Positions 7,879 through 14,983 of a stretch of DNA of 34,620 bases are shown in pieces. Source of the DNA: a virus; the IMG/VR virus record IMGVR_UViG_3300007735_000654, positions 1 to 34,620 of that record; one strand, 5' to 3'. The notes beneath the pieces were generated by a model, which had not been told where the DNA came from, ran no database searches, and saw only the letters and a program-made list of their open reading frames with translations. How positions within the stretch are numbered: position 1 is the stretch's first letter; every line of letters starts with the position of its first letter. The position numbers and the translations under genes were made by a program.

Positions 7879-8604
7879 TCAAACCCCAGTAAGCGGTATC
7901 TGATTGTAGTTGTAGGGCAAACCAACAAGAGCCGTGACCATCAACGTCGTTCCTTGCAACAAACCACCCGCAGGGATTGAATTATTTACCTGATAGGTGA
8001 AAGCTGTCGCTGTCGTCACTGTGACGCTATATGTGCCGTTTGCCAAGCTATTTGTTAATCCTTGCACAGAAATTTGATCGTTTGTCGATAAATTGTGCGG
8101 CGTTGAGCACGTAACACTTAATGTGCTTGTTCCATTTGCTGTCACAGAAAGAAGATCAATATTTACACGATATTGATCTGTCCCAAAAAGAGGCATGACA
8201 GCATTTTGATCGAGGCCGGTCGGTCGCCCGATTGGCTGAGCTTCAATTTGTAAATCGTTTTCCGTAACAACTGTTGTTGTTGACGGGATTGGAATACCTG
8301 TGACGGGATCGTAAACGGTCGGCGCAGAAGTCGTAATGTCGGAAGAAGCAGCCGAAACATAATCTTGAATACGAGGATTTTGAATCGGGACCGGGTCCGC
8401 CGGGAGAACAATCGCTCTGAGTTGCGGCTGTTGAATATCATTGCAATCGTCGCAAACAAGGACGCGAGTGTTTATCAGTCCCGAACCAGCATAATCATAT
8501 TGCCACTGCAATTGATAATGGTTGTAAAGAAAACCGCACCGATCGCATATCCCGAATGCGCGGGGATTTCTTGTGGAAACTGATGCGCGTCCATGAGGTC
8601 TCAA
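7879..8604 (-). CDS. Zinc-ribbon-containing tail/neck protein (241 aa)
   Basis: The only sensible in-frame start before the conserved N-terminus is TTG 8604, overlapping the upstream TGA (TTGA). Residues about 20-54 carry two CxxC knuckles, CDRCGFLYNH and VLVCDDCND, separated by 28 residues: a probable zinc ribbon. The C-terminal third holds a beta-domain (TPHNLSTNDQISVQGLTN, ANGTYSVTVTTATAFTYQV) of the kind found in tail and baseplate proteins. It lies between the gp4-like adaptor and the large fibre, so a neck or fibre-attachment role is reasonable but inferred. Confidence 0.75.
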   Translation of the reverse strand: MRPHGRASVSTRNPRAFGICDRCGFLYNHYQLQWQYDYAGSGLINTRVLVCDDCNDIQQPQLRAIVLPADPVPIQNPRIQDYVSAASSDITTSAPTVYDPVTGIPIPSTTTVVTENDLQIEAQPIGRPTGLDQNAVMPLFGTDQYRVNIDLLSVTANGTSTLSVTCSTPHNLSTNDQISVQGLTNSLANGTYSVTVTTATAFTYQVNNSIPAGGLLQGTTLMVTALVGLPYNYNQIPLTGV

Positions 8605-9317
8605 CGGAAATACCCCTGAATTTGCGGTGAGATATATTGCTGAGCAGTTTCGACGTTTTGTTCTGCAGCGATTTGATATGCTTCATCAGCAAGCGGCTTC
8701 AAAAGTTGGACTTTTGCCGGGTTCCAAATCAAAGACAACCGTTGTGCAAGACCATATGCTGCAGCTTCAAGCCAAAGATAAGGTATTTCAACTGTCTGAC
8801 CGTCAGTGAAATTGCTGTCTTGAATTTGACGCACACGGTAATATTTGAGAAGTTGTGCGCTGGATCCGTCCGGAACAGGCCAAAGCGTAACTGAAGGGCC
8901 AGCGGAACCCGTCGAACGAGAGGAGCTGATCAATCGATCGAACCAGAAAACGGTCGGAAAACCTTGTTGTTCTTTGTTCGGATAAGATGCATATTCCGTG
9001 CGCGAAACAGGCATAATAATGCGGTCAATCGGATTCGAACCGGACGTAATTTCGCAATATGCATCAAGCATAACAACAGTGTCTGCAGGAACGGAATAAG
9101 TTGCTGTGCCTTGAACGAGGGTGACTGTTTGAAGATCAACTGCCCAAAGATTTACGCCTCGGTTCGACCAGTTGGAAAGCATCATGTTCATCGCCATACG
9201 GGCGCTTTCCATGTGCTCCTGCGTAATTGCGGTGTTTCTGACTTCCGCCAGATTAAAGGCGTAAAGCGTCAACTCGCCGAGCGATGGATTGAAATTATAT
9301 GTTGCGCTCGTTGCCAT
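8601..9317 (-). CDS. Head-to-tail adaptor, P22 gp4-like (238 aa)
   Basis: The start is ATG 9317 (MATSATYNFNPSLGELTLYA). Conserved elements recognised from podovirus-type adaptors are TQEHMESARMAMNMMLSNWS, GVNLWAVDLQTV, YPNKEQQGFPTVFWFDRL, VTLWPVPD, and the C-terminal ADEAYQIAAEQNVET with YISP. In P22, gp4 forms the ring below the portal that closes the head and receives the tail needle and tailspikes. It is placed between structural genes and the zinc-ribbon/fibre genes, as in relatives. The length matches what I recall of this family (about 230-240 aa). Confidence 0.85.
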   Translation of the reverse strand: MATSATYNFNPSLGELTLYAFNLAEVRNTAITQEHMESARMAMNMMLSNWSNRGVNLWAVDLQTVTLVQGTATYSVPADTVVMLDAYCEITSGSNPIDRIIMPVSRTEYASYPNKEQQGFPTVFWFDRLISSSRSTGSAGPSVTLWPVPDGSSAQLLKYYRVRQIQDSNFTDGQTVEIPYLWLEAAAYGLAQRLSLIWNPAKVQLLKPLADEAYQIAAEQNVETAQQYISPQIQGYFR

Positions 9318-9321
9318 CAAA

Positions 9322-9864
9322 TCACCTGATTTGTTGCGCTGGTATAATAACAGAAGGAGTGGCCGGATGCGGAGAAGTTACCGCTTCATATTCAAGAACG
9401 ATATTTGCATTGTCAGTCAGCCAAACAATTTCAATATAATCATTTGCCGCGACAGTTTGAATAAAATTCCATGCCGCAACATAATAAGGACTGTTCGTGT
9501 TGACTGTGCATTTCGTATTTGAATTTGCGATATTTGTTCCGTTCAACCGAAACCAAATATCAACAGACGTTCCTGCGCCACCACCACCTGTATTGTGCAG
9601 TTGAGCAGAGAACTGAATGTTGTAAGTCCCAGCATTGGTGAAAGTCAGCCGATTTTTAACACCTGATCCGTTTGCAACCATCGAAACGCCAGTGGCTTCA
9701 GCTGTTAATTCAGCAGCCATAGGCGTTCCAGTAGCGCCACCATCTGTTTGATCTACAATGCTATAAAACGAACCGTAATATCCTTGATAAGAAGCGATCG
9801 CTGCTCCGCCAGAAGACGGGTCAACAAGCGTTAGGCCGGATCCTGCGATCGTGAGACCACTCAT
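9322..9864 (-). CDS. C1q/TNF-like virion structural protein (180 aa)
   Basis: After an N-terminal linker (MSGLTIAGSGLTLVDPSSGG) the protein reads YYGSFYSIVDQTDGG, VSMVANGSGVKNRLTFTNAG, TYNIQFSAQLHNTGGGGAG, VDIWFRLNGTNI and VAAWNFIQTVAANDYIEIVW. This is the pattern of a C1q-like or TNF-like jelly roll common in phage surface proteins. The start overlaps the preceding stop (ATGA). It is distinct in sequence from the two C1q-like tail genes at 2655-3646. It may be a capsid fibre or decoration protein, because it sits before the adaptor gene and not among the fibres. Confidence 0.75.
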   Translation of the reverse strand: MSGLTIAGSGLTLVDPSSGGAAIASYQGYYGSFYSIVDQTDGGATGTPMAAELTAEATGVSMVANGSGVKNRLTFTNAGTYNIQFSAQLHNTGGGGAGTSVDIWFRLNGTNIANSNTKCTVNTNSPYYVAAWNFIQTVAANDYIEIVWLTDNANIVLEYEAVTSPHPATPSVIIPAQQIR

Positions 9865-10208
9865 TTCGGCACCACGCTAGCTTGGACAAACGTTGCCGTA
9901 ACTGTTCCTGATCCACTGTTGAGGACCACCCGACAAAAGAGCGGAGCGAATTGATAGTTCGTCTGCTTTGAAGCGGTTGCAGCAACAACATTTGTATCAG
10001 CGCAATTTAGCCATGTCATGCTCCCCTCTGCAACAGGGTTTGTCGGAGAGTTCGGGTCGTCCATGCTTTGCTGAAGCGTGTAGTTTACCGTTCCAGAGAC
10101 ATTTAGCTGAACGCCAACCTGCCCCGGCGCCCATTCATCGAGGCGAACCAAGCGAGAATATTTTACGGTGCTTGATGCGTCGGAAACAGTAACGGTTATC
10201 GGCTTCAT
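9861..10208 (-). CDS. Small structural protein (115 aa)
   Basis: The protein begins MKPITVTVSDASSTVKYSRL and reads LDEWAPGQVGVQLNVSGTV, YTLQQSMDDPNSP and TWLNCADTN, ending in a beta-rich AT(F)VQASVVPK. The N-terminal 'DEW.P..(V/I)G.QL.VSGTV.YT(L/V)Q...DD' arrangement is familiar from small phage structural proteins, and it resembles the neighbouring 107-aa product in layout. The last four bases overlap the next gene. Function unknown; probably a head or neck accessory subunit. Confidence 0.65.
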   Translation of the reverse strand: MKPITVTVSDASSTVKYSRLVRLDEWAPGQVGVQLNVSGTVNYTLQQSMDDPNSPTNPVAEGSMTWLNCADTNVVAATASKQTNYQFAPLFCRVVLNSGSGTVTATFVQASVVPK

Positions 10209-10220
10209 AATTTAACCTCA

Positions 10221-10544
10221 TTAACGTGCGCCAGCCTGCTGGAAGTATGCCGTAACCGAACCGGAACCAGAAACAAAAACAACGCGCATTCCACGACACG
10301 GAATGGTGAAAGAACCAGACACAGCTGCTGTTCCAGCAGTGCCTGAAACAACAAACCAAGTGCCAGAAGAAGGGTTATAACCTTCAGCTTGAACATCATC
10401 AAACGTAAATTGAATTGCGTAAGTTGGCGTTCCTGAAACTGTCGTGCCGTATCCAATGTTGAAAGGCGCGATAAAATTGTCGCAAGCATAAACAGAGCTT
10501 GAGCCAGCGGCAGAAAGCGTATAAGAAATATTCGGCATCGACAT
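10221..10544 (-). CDS. Small structural protein (107 aa)
   Basis: The protein starts MSMPNISYTLSAAGSSSVYA (ATG 10544; ATG 10538 is an alternative) and contains FNIGYGTTVSGTPTYAIQF followed by TFDDVQ, and the end GSGSVTAYFQQAGAR. Layout and ending parallel the next gene (GSGTVTATFVQASVVPK), which suggests two diverged copies of one beta-sandwich family. It is separated from that gene by 12 nt. Probably a virion component; no enzymatic motif is visible. Confidence 0.65.
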   Translation of the reverse strand: MSMPNISYTLSAAGSSSVYACDNFIAPFNIGYGTTVSGTPTYAIQFTFDDVQAEGYNPSSGTWFVVSGTAGTAAVSGSFTIPCRGMRVVFVSGSGSVTAYFQQAGAR

Positions 10545-10546
10545 AA

Positions 10547-10717
10547 TTATTTGCCTTTTTTCACACCCGCACGAGCGGCTGCTGCGTTATCGACCAAATT
10601 CGGATAAGGCCTGCCTGCAGCACGAGCGCGAGCTTTTGCATTTGCAGCTTGCTTTTTGCTCAAGTGCTTTGTTTCATGGCCTTTAGGGGCTTTTGTTTCC
10701 CAGAAATCTTTTGTCAT
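10547..10717 (-). CDS. Small basic phage protein (56 aa)
   Basis: A short gene read directly from the sequence: ATG 10717 to TAA 10547, 1 nt after the TGA of the 86-aa gene and 2 nt before the next ATG. The translation is MTKDFWETKAPKGHETKHLS followed by KKQAANAKARARAAGRPYPN and LVDNAAAARAGVKKGK. The 'LS.KQ...AKARA.AAGRPYPNLVDN..AA' segment is a recognisable motif of small, strongly basic proteins in phage head regions. The role is unknown; its charge would allow nucleic-acid binding. Confidence 0.75.
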   Translation of the reverse strand: MTKDFWETKAPKGHETKHLSKKQAANAKARARAAGRPYPNLVDNAAAARAGVKKGK

Positions 10718-10718
10718 G

Positions 10719-10979
10719 TCAGCACTTCACGTCCCATTTTTTGAGTGCAAGATTGATGCGACTGTTCGGATCGTGTGCTGTTTTTGCTGAAGTCAGCTTT
10801 TCTTTCATTCCACACATGCGTGTGCGGAAATTTTCCCGCCGCTGAGCCGCCGCTGGGCTTTTTTCAGCTTGTTCTTTGCTGACAGGAGGCTTCAGGTGAC
10901 CACCTGATTCTTTATTGTAATGCGCTCTGCCTGCTGAATTGAGCCCACCGGATGGATTTTGATACTTTTTGAGCGTCAT
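10719..10979 (-). CDS. Small basic phage protein, DUF6321-like (86 aa)
   Basis: MTLKKYQNPSGGLNSAGRAH begins the protein, followed by GGHLKPPVSKEQ, NFRTRMCGMKEKLTSAKTA and the ending DPNSRINLALKKWDVKC. This arrangement (KYQNP.GGLN.AGR, LKPPV, R.RMCGMK.KLTS.KTA, DP.SRIN.ALKKW) matches a small phage family I associate with the DUF6321 name. A GGAGG ribosome binding site lies before ATG 10979. It belongs to the set of Lys/Arg/Gly-rich small proteins clustered just after the capsid gene. Confidence 0.75.
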   Translation of the reverse strand: MTLKKYQNPSGGLNSAGRAHYNKESGGHLKPPVSKEQAEKSPAAAQRRENFRTRMCGMKEKLTSAKTAHDPNSRINLALKKWDVKC

Positions 10980-11006
10980 TTTAATCCTCCGAAGGGTGAA
11001 GAGGAA

Positions 11007-11024
11007 GGGGGACTTTCGTCCCCC
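11007..11024 (-). terminator. Stable GAAA-tetraloop hairpin between two small genes
   Basis: On the minus strand RNA this reads GGGGGAC-GAAA-GUCCCCC, a perfect 7-bp stem capped by a GNRA tetraloop, starting 9 nt after the stop of the 90-aa gene. The following bases (TTCCTCTTC) are pyrimidine-rich but not a proper U-tract. It could be a weak terminator or an mRNA-stabilising or processing hairpin that tunes the ratio of capsid-gene to downstream transcripts. Confidence 0.55.
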
Positions 11025-11032
11025 AACCTAGA

Positions 11033-11305
11033 TCAATTCATCTCAAGCTTGCGGCCTTTTGGAGCCGTGCCGTGATGAGCTGAAGAAAGCGGATTCATGT
11101 TTGAACCGGCGCGACCACCCGACTTACGGGGTTTGCGGTCAGCGCGATGCTCAGACTTCGAACCATGCATTTCAGCGTGCATTTTGGCTTTGCCGCCATG
11201 CTTGCGCTGTTTTGCTTCCTTCACAACGTTTGAACCTGCACCAGCATAAACTTCGCTAGGTGCCTTATCCTTGGCGACAACACCGCCTGTTTTGCGACCC
11301 TTCAT
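11033..11305 (-). CDS. Lys/Arg/Gly-rich virion-region protein (90 aa)
   Basis: The protein MKGRKTGGVVAKDKAPSEVY then contains AGAGSNVVKEAKQRKHGGKA, HRADRKPRKSGGRAGSN, SSAHHGTAPKGRK. The peptide 'HRADRKPR.SGG(R/K)' occurs again in the 533-aa protein at 15711-17312, so two virion-region genes share a basic motif. A TAGGAG ribosome binding site precedes ATG 11305. Such basic proteins are conserved beside the capsid gene of related phages. I know no assigned function; DNA or capsid-interior binding is a guess from charge. Confidence 0.75.
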   Translation of the reverse strand: MKGRKTGGVVAKDKAPSEVYAGAGSNVVKEAKQRKHGGKAKMHAEMHGSKSEHRADRKPRKSGGRAGSNMNPLSSAHHGTAPKGRKLEMN

Positions 11306-11317
11306 GAGAGGCTCCTA

Positions 11318-11800
11318 TTAAGTATACTGGCCGTTAGTAAACCCGTTGACACCTTGGAGATAAGTCACGATCAATTCGCCAACACCTGCGGTGCCTGCGC
11401 TTGATTTGACCCAAATCTGGACATCTTGGGTGCTGCTAGTGTTGTTCCAAGCTGCGATCAAAGAAGTAACCGGAACAATATACATACCTTGAACCAAACT
11501 TGCAGCAGCAATTGCTGAAGCGAGCTGATTTGAGGTTGAAGTAGTGCCAATGGAGAGCGTTCCGCCCGACCATCCTGTTGTTACAGCGACACGAATATCG
11601 ATAATTTGGCTTTGAGCCGGAATAACGATCGTCGTTGCAGCCGCTGTAGCTGACTGCGTAATCGCGGCAATCTGCGTCATTGTGCAGAAGCCGACGTTCT
11701 GGGTTCCGTCAGATCCGCCGACACCGGCGAGATTGCCGGTGCCGTCAGAGTTGAGGACATTCCCCGCCAGAACCGGGCCAGTAAATACTGTGGTACCCAT
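11318..11800 (-). CDS. Structural protein, probable capsid accessory (160 aa)
   Basis: MGTTVFTGPVLAGNVLNSDG opens a low-charge beta-rich protein containing VGFCTMTQ, TTIVIPAQSQIIDIRVAVTT, GTTSTSNQLA and VGELIVTYLQ. Proteins with the 'TTIVIPA.SQI.DI(R/V)V.VTT.W' core often follow major capsid genes in phages and are found in virions as minor or decoration proteins. It begins 12 nt after the capsid gene. The specific role is inferred. Confidence 0.7.
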   Translation of the reverse strand: MGTTVFTGPVLAGNVLNSDGTGNLAGVGGSDGTQNVGFCTMTQIAAITQSATAAATTIVIPAQSQIIDIRVAVTTGWSGGTLSIGTTSTSNQLASAIAAASLVQGMYIVPVTSLIAAWNNTSSTQDVQIWVKSSAGTAGVGELIVTYLQGVNGFTNGQYT

Positions 11801-11812
11801 CTGGGAGACTCC

Positions 11813-12727
11813 TTACGAAGTTGGGAACGAACCGTAGATCGAACGCCAGTTGTAGTAGCCGAACGAATAACGCTCATAACCCTTAACAAGAAGGTTGTCA
11901 GTTACGAAATCGACTTGCATGTCGGTTTCGAACTTGATACGCTCCATGTAGGAAAGACCGTCGATGTTCGTCAACAAGAACCAAGCATAAGACGAGGTCA
12001 AGAAATCGTTGACCATATAGCCTTCAGGCAAACCGCCTGCAGTGGTCAAGATTGCGTTGACATCGTTGTCTGCTGTGCCTGGACGGAGTTCCGTCTTTGT
12101 GAGACGGATCGCAACAGGCTCGAGCTGCGGCGGAACGATCAACTTACGACCACGCGCAAACACTTTCAAACCGGCCTGATCTTTGAAGTTCGTCCGGATC
12201 GCAATCATTGCGTTCAAGAGCGTTGCTTCGTTGAGATCAACGTCAGTCGAAGGTTTGTTTGCAACAGTCGAGCCATCGATCGGATGGTTCGTTGCGCAGA
12301 GCGCCACGCCGTCACCGCCGATTGCAGCATTGTAGGTCGTTGCTGTGTTGAGGATGTTCGCGCCGTAAATTTCCTTGGTCTGGTGGAAAGATTCCACGAG
12401 GCCGAGGTTCGAGGGCTGAAACTGGGTCTTGTAGAGGTTGTCGTCAATCGCCTTGCGGGTGATTGCGTAGCCGAGAGCAATTTCAGTGTGCTCTTGGTTA
12501 TAGACAAAACGCTCACCAGCATTTGAATCGAATGCAGTCTGACCACCTTCGGTCTTCAGCTGCGCGAGGCCGAGGTAGCGCATTTCTGCGGTACGTTCGA
12601 GAGCCATTTTCGAATCATGCTTTGTGAAGATCTTGTCGTATTGCGACGGGATCATCTCATATTTGCCTTCAACACCGCGAAGGCCGGGGAGGAGAAGATC
12701 CTTGATCTGTGAGAGATTAACAGCCAT
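11813..12727 (-). CDS. Major capsid protein, Mu gpT-like family (304 aa)
   Basis: The order of elements follows the gpT-like HK97-fold capsid family: an N-terminal helix with LLPGLRGVEGKYEMIPSQYD, ERTAEMRYLGLAQLKTEGG, GYAITRKAIDDNLY, CATNHPIDGSTVANKPS, LNEATLLNAMIAIRTNFKDQ, RGRKLIVPPQLEPVAIRL and KTELRPGTADNDVNAI. The C-terminal part is VDFVTDNLLVKGYERYSFGY followed by YNWRS. The length fits that family. The gene is flanked by the 208-aa head protein and the 160-aa accessory protein, and a co-chaperonin and scaffold-like gene lie upstream. The best marker for classifying this phage besides TerL. Confidence 0.88.
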   Translation of the reverse strand: MAVNLSQIKDLLLPGLRGVEGKYEMIPSQYDKIFTKHDSKMALERTAEMRYLGLAQLKTEGGQTAFDSNAGERFVYNQEHTEIALGYAITRKAIDDNLYKTQFQPSNLGLVESFHQTKEIYGANILNTATTYNAAIGGDGVALCATNHPIDGSTVANKPSTDVDLNEATLLNAMIAIRTNFKDQAGLKVFARGRKLIVPPQLEPVAIRLTKTELRPGTADNDVNAILTTAGGLPEGYMVNDFLTSSYAWFLLTNIDGLSYMERIKFETDMQVDFVTDNLLVKGYERYSFGYYNWRSIYGSFPTS

Positions 12728-12742
12728 TGGTCCTTACTCCTC

Positions 12743-13369
12743 TTACGCGATGCCAGTTGGGCCAGCGCCGTTGCTGCGGAAGATTTCGTTGTTGAATCCA
12801 ACGATCACATTGCAGTACTGCGAGGTGGGGTCGCCACCGTTCGCGCCAGATTGATACTGATAATCGACGATGATGAATGGGAACGTGATGGTCGTACCAA
12901 CCGAAGAAAGGTAAGACGCCGACGTGCCCGTGTTTGTGTTGCCCGAGCCGATTGTAAACTGAGCATACTGACCTTGAACGCCAGAAGTCTGCGTCGTCAA
13001 TGTGCCCGTGATCGGGAACGCTGCGCCAGAAGTCTGAACGAGGAAGCGAGCATTCGGGTCATCAATGACATAAGCTGTCACGTCGCCCGTAGCATCCGAA
13101 CCCGGCCAGTAACGCGACCAAACGGTGCGCTTCTGCGAAGTTGAAAGATAAGAGCAACCAACAAAAATGCCATCGAGGCGCGTTGTGCCCGCAGCTGCCT
13201 GCGTGATATAACCATTTGCGGTTGAAACAACCGGCATAACAGGGTCGCCGGTAAAAATTGCAGTCGTGTTTGAAGAGGCAATACGACGTGTCGATTGAGC
13301 GAACGTCGGAGCCCCGCCAGCACCACCATAGTACTGCAAAAAGCCGAAAGGCGCAGAAGTATTCGCCAT
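12743..13369 (-). CDS. Head structural / decoration-type protein (208 aa)
   Basis: MANTSAPFGFLQYYGGAGGA is followed by TFAQSTRRIASSNTTAIFTG, DPVMPVVSTANGYI, DGIFVGCSYLSTSQKRTVWS, RYWPGSDATGDVTAYVIDDP and a C-terminal NVIVGFNNEIF. The block 'F.GC.YLS.SQKRTVWS.YWPGSDATGDV.A.VIDDPNA.FLVQ' recurs beside major capsid genes in many podovirus-like phages. It is the first gene of the transcription unit after the terminator, with a good GAAAGGAG site before ATG 13369. Probably a capsid stabilisation protein made in high amounts; the role is inferred. Confidence 0.78.
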   Translation of the reverse strand: MANTSAPFGFLQYYGGAGGAPTFAQSTRRIASSNTTAIFTGDPVMPVVSTANGYITQAAAGTTRLDGIFVGCSYLSTSQKRTVWSRYWPGSDATGDVTAYVIDDPNARFLVQTSGAAFPITGTLTTQTSGVQGQYAQFTIGSGNTNTGTSASYLSSVGTTITFPFIIVDYQYQSGANGGDPTSQYCNVIVGFNNEIFRSNGAGPTGIA

Positions 13370-13497
13370 GACGGTTTTCTCCTTTCAGAGAGTTCCATCA
13401 TCGCACGCCGGGGCGACTAAGAAACGGGAAAAAGTTTAAACCTTCCACACCGGGGGAAGATTGTCGTGCATTATGCCTGATTAAATAGAAAAGAAAA
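13370..13497 (-). promoter_or_regulatory. Leader / putative promoter region of the capsid operon
   Basis: Between the terminator and the 208-aa gene lies a 128-bp non-coding segment. Read on the minus strand it contains CATAAT (plus coordinates 13470-13475), a near-consensus -10, but the -35 position (TTTTCT) is poor. The downstream leader is about 100 nt and ends in GAAAGGAGAAAACCGTCATG. A promoter here would fit the preceding terminator and the high demand for capsid protein. The call rests on position and a single hexamer. Confidence 0.35.
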
Positions 13498-13523
13498 GGG
13501 GCCAGCTGAATAATTCTGGCCCC
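13498..13523 (-). terminator. Intrinsic terminator ending the packaging/scaffold unit
   Basis: GGGGCCAG and CTGGCCCC form a perfect 8-bp GC-rich stem with a 10-nt loop. On the minus strand the stem is followed by TTTTCTTTTCT, as expected of a Rho-independent terminator. It lies 8 nt beyond the stop of the 170-aa gene and before the capsid operon, so it separates the terminase-portal-scaffold unit from the capsid-tail unit. On the plus strand the downstream sequence is TAATTTTATTATT, so some bidirectional activity is possible. Confidence 0.8.
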
Positions 13524-13531
13524 TAATTTTA

Positions 13532-14044
13532 TTATTCTTCAGGAATGGCGAAATCGAAACCTTTTTTGATTTTCGGAGCGACCCGAGAATCTTGCCGATC
13601 CGTCAAACCGCCACGACCTTTCGGATCCATTTGGCCTTCTTTGATCTGCACTTGTTGTTTTGCAGCCCGGCGCTCACGGTCGCGGAAATCTTGTGTGATT
13701 TCTTCCGGACGCTCCATGAGCATCATGCCTTTGCGCTCGATTGCGCCTTCTGCGCCGACTTGCATCATTTCTGGATGGCGCTCAACAGGAACCGGCGTCC
13801 AACCTGTGCGGCGAACGTGGTTCATATGAGAAATGTCTTCTTGATTCATCGTGTAACGACGTTTCCATTCATAAGTCCAGCCATCCGGAGGCGGCGGCGT
13901 AACAAATTCATCGGTTCCATCATCCAGGTCTGAGCCATTCCCACGGATTTCTGCCGCACGTTTTGCTGCGAGCGTCCGAGGATCGTCTGCACGCATTGGA
14001 GGCCGCATTTCACGCCGGGCCAGAGCTTCGCTTGCTTTTGTCAT
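13532..14044 (-). CDS. Conserved phage head-region protein (170 aa)
   Basis: The protein is charged and helical: MTKASEALARREMRPPMRAD, then PPPPDGWTYEWKRRYTMNQE, HVRRTGWTPVPVERHPEMM, AIERKGMMLMERPEEITQDF and RDRERRAAKQQVQ. The order 'PPGW.YEWKR....QED..(H/Y)....R.GW.PVP..RHP.M' and 'IER.G..LMERP.EIT' is conserved in podovirus-like phages between scaffold and capsid genes. I do not recognise an assigned function. Its position before the terminator and high charge suggest an assembly factor. Confidence 0.65.
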   Translation of the reverse strand: MTKASEALARREMRPPMRADDPRTLAAKRAAEIRGNGSDLDDGTDEFVTPPPPDGWTYEWKRRYTMNQEDISHMNHVRRTGWTPVPVERHPEMMQVGAEGAIERKGMMLMERPEEITQDFRDRERRAAKQQVQIKEGQMDPKGRGGLTDRQDSRVAPKIKKGFDFAIPEE

Positions 14045-14055
14045 TTGTCACCTAA

Positions 14056-14973
14056 TCAGTTAAGTTTGCCTTCTTTGATCAGAGCCGCTTTATTGCGAGC
14101 ATATTCCTGATCAGTCATGCCCATCATGTCAGCCATCTCACGCTCTGCGGCAGTGAGGCGAATAACATTCGGGCGAGTTCCTGAATTTGTTGTCGGCGAA
14201 CGCGAAACAGGTGCCGCAGGAGGAGCAGCGCGTTGTTTCGACGGTGCGGCGGCAGAAGAAAGTGCTGATTCTTCTTGAATCGGTGCACGAGAACGAATTT
14301 TCAATGTTTCTTCGATTGAATTGAAATAATCGTCTGTGTCGGCTTTCAATCCGTCCGCCATTGCGAGGTTATGCGCCGCGATCATCTTTTGATAAAGCGT
14401 TGGATTGCGTGCATATTCAGGATGTGCCCTGACCCAATCCGCTGAACGCTGAGAAAGTTGCCCTGCAAGCATTTCCACCGGGTCATCATTGCCCGGAGGG
14501 GCTTGTTTGGTTTCTTTCATCCGCATTTCATATGCAGTTTTGCCTTGTTCAAGTTGCATTTTTTGCAAAGCGACTTCGGACATCTGCAATTGAATGTCAG
14601 CGGCCTCGTCATGGTCGCCTCTCGCGAGCGCCTCAGCATAAGAGCGTTTCAACGTCAGTTGATTACCCTTCACTGTTTCGATCGCATTGTCGATCAGGCG
14701 AATATTCGTGTCGTCAACTTCACTTTTCGCCTGATTTGCTTGTTCAGCGGCCTGTTTCATGCGCCGCTCGGCCTCTTGCCGGGCGAGACGTTCTTCTTCG
14801 AGCTTAAATTTCAGCTCGCGAATGCCCTCTTCAGCAGAGATTTCAGGTTTTTCGCTGATTTCAGGCGTTGAAGAAGGCTCTTCAGCCGCTTCAACCTTTA
14901 TTTCGTCCGTTGCTTTTTCATTTTCCAACGGCTCGAGCTCAAGAATGAGCTTATCTTCTTCTTTTTCCGACAT
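14056..14973 (-). CDS. Probable scaffolding protein (305 aa)
   Basis: The start is ATG 14973 (MSEKEEDKLILELEPLENEK) with an AGGAA ribosome binding site; an upstream in-frame extension of 15 codons lacks one. The N-terminal 50 residues are very acidic, residues about 55-90 form a coiled coil (LKFKLEEERLARQEAERRMK, QAAEQANQAKSEV), the middle is helical (WVRAHPEYARNPTLYQKMIA) and the C-terminal third is Pro/Ala-rich, ending with EYARNKAALIKEGKL. Acidic, helical, Gln/Glu-rich proteins just upstream of the capsid genes are usually scaffolds. No sequence signature proves it. Confidence 0.65.
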   Translation of the reverse strand: MSEKEEDKLILELEPLENEKATDEIKVEAAEEPSSTPEISEKPEISAEEGIRELKFKLEEERLARQEAERRMKQAAEQANQAKSEVDDTNIRLIDNAIETVKGNQLTLKRSYAEALARGDHDEAADIQLQMSEVALQKMQLEQGKTAYEMRMKETKQAPPGNDDPVEMLAGQLSQRSADWVRAHPEYARNPTLYQKMIAAHNLAMADGLKADTDDYFNSIEETLKIRSRAPIQEESALSSAAAPSKQRAAPPAAPVSRSPTTNSGTRPNVIRLTAAEREMADMMGMTDQEYARNKAALIKEGKLN

Positions 14974-14983
14974 GTTTGGTTCC

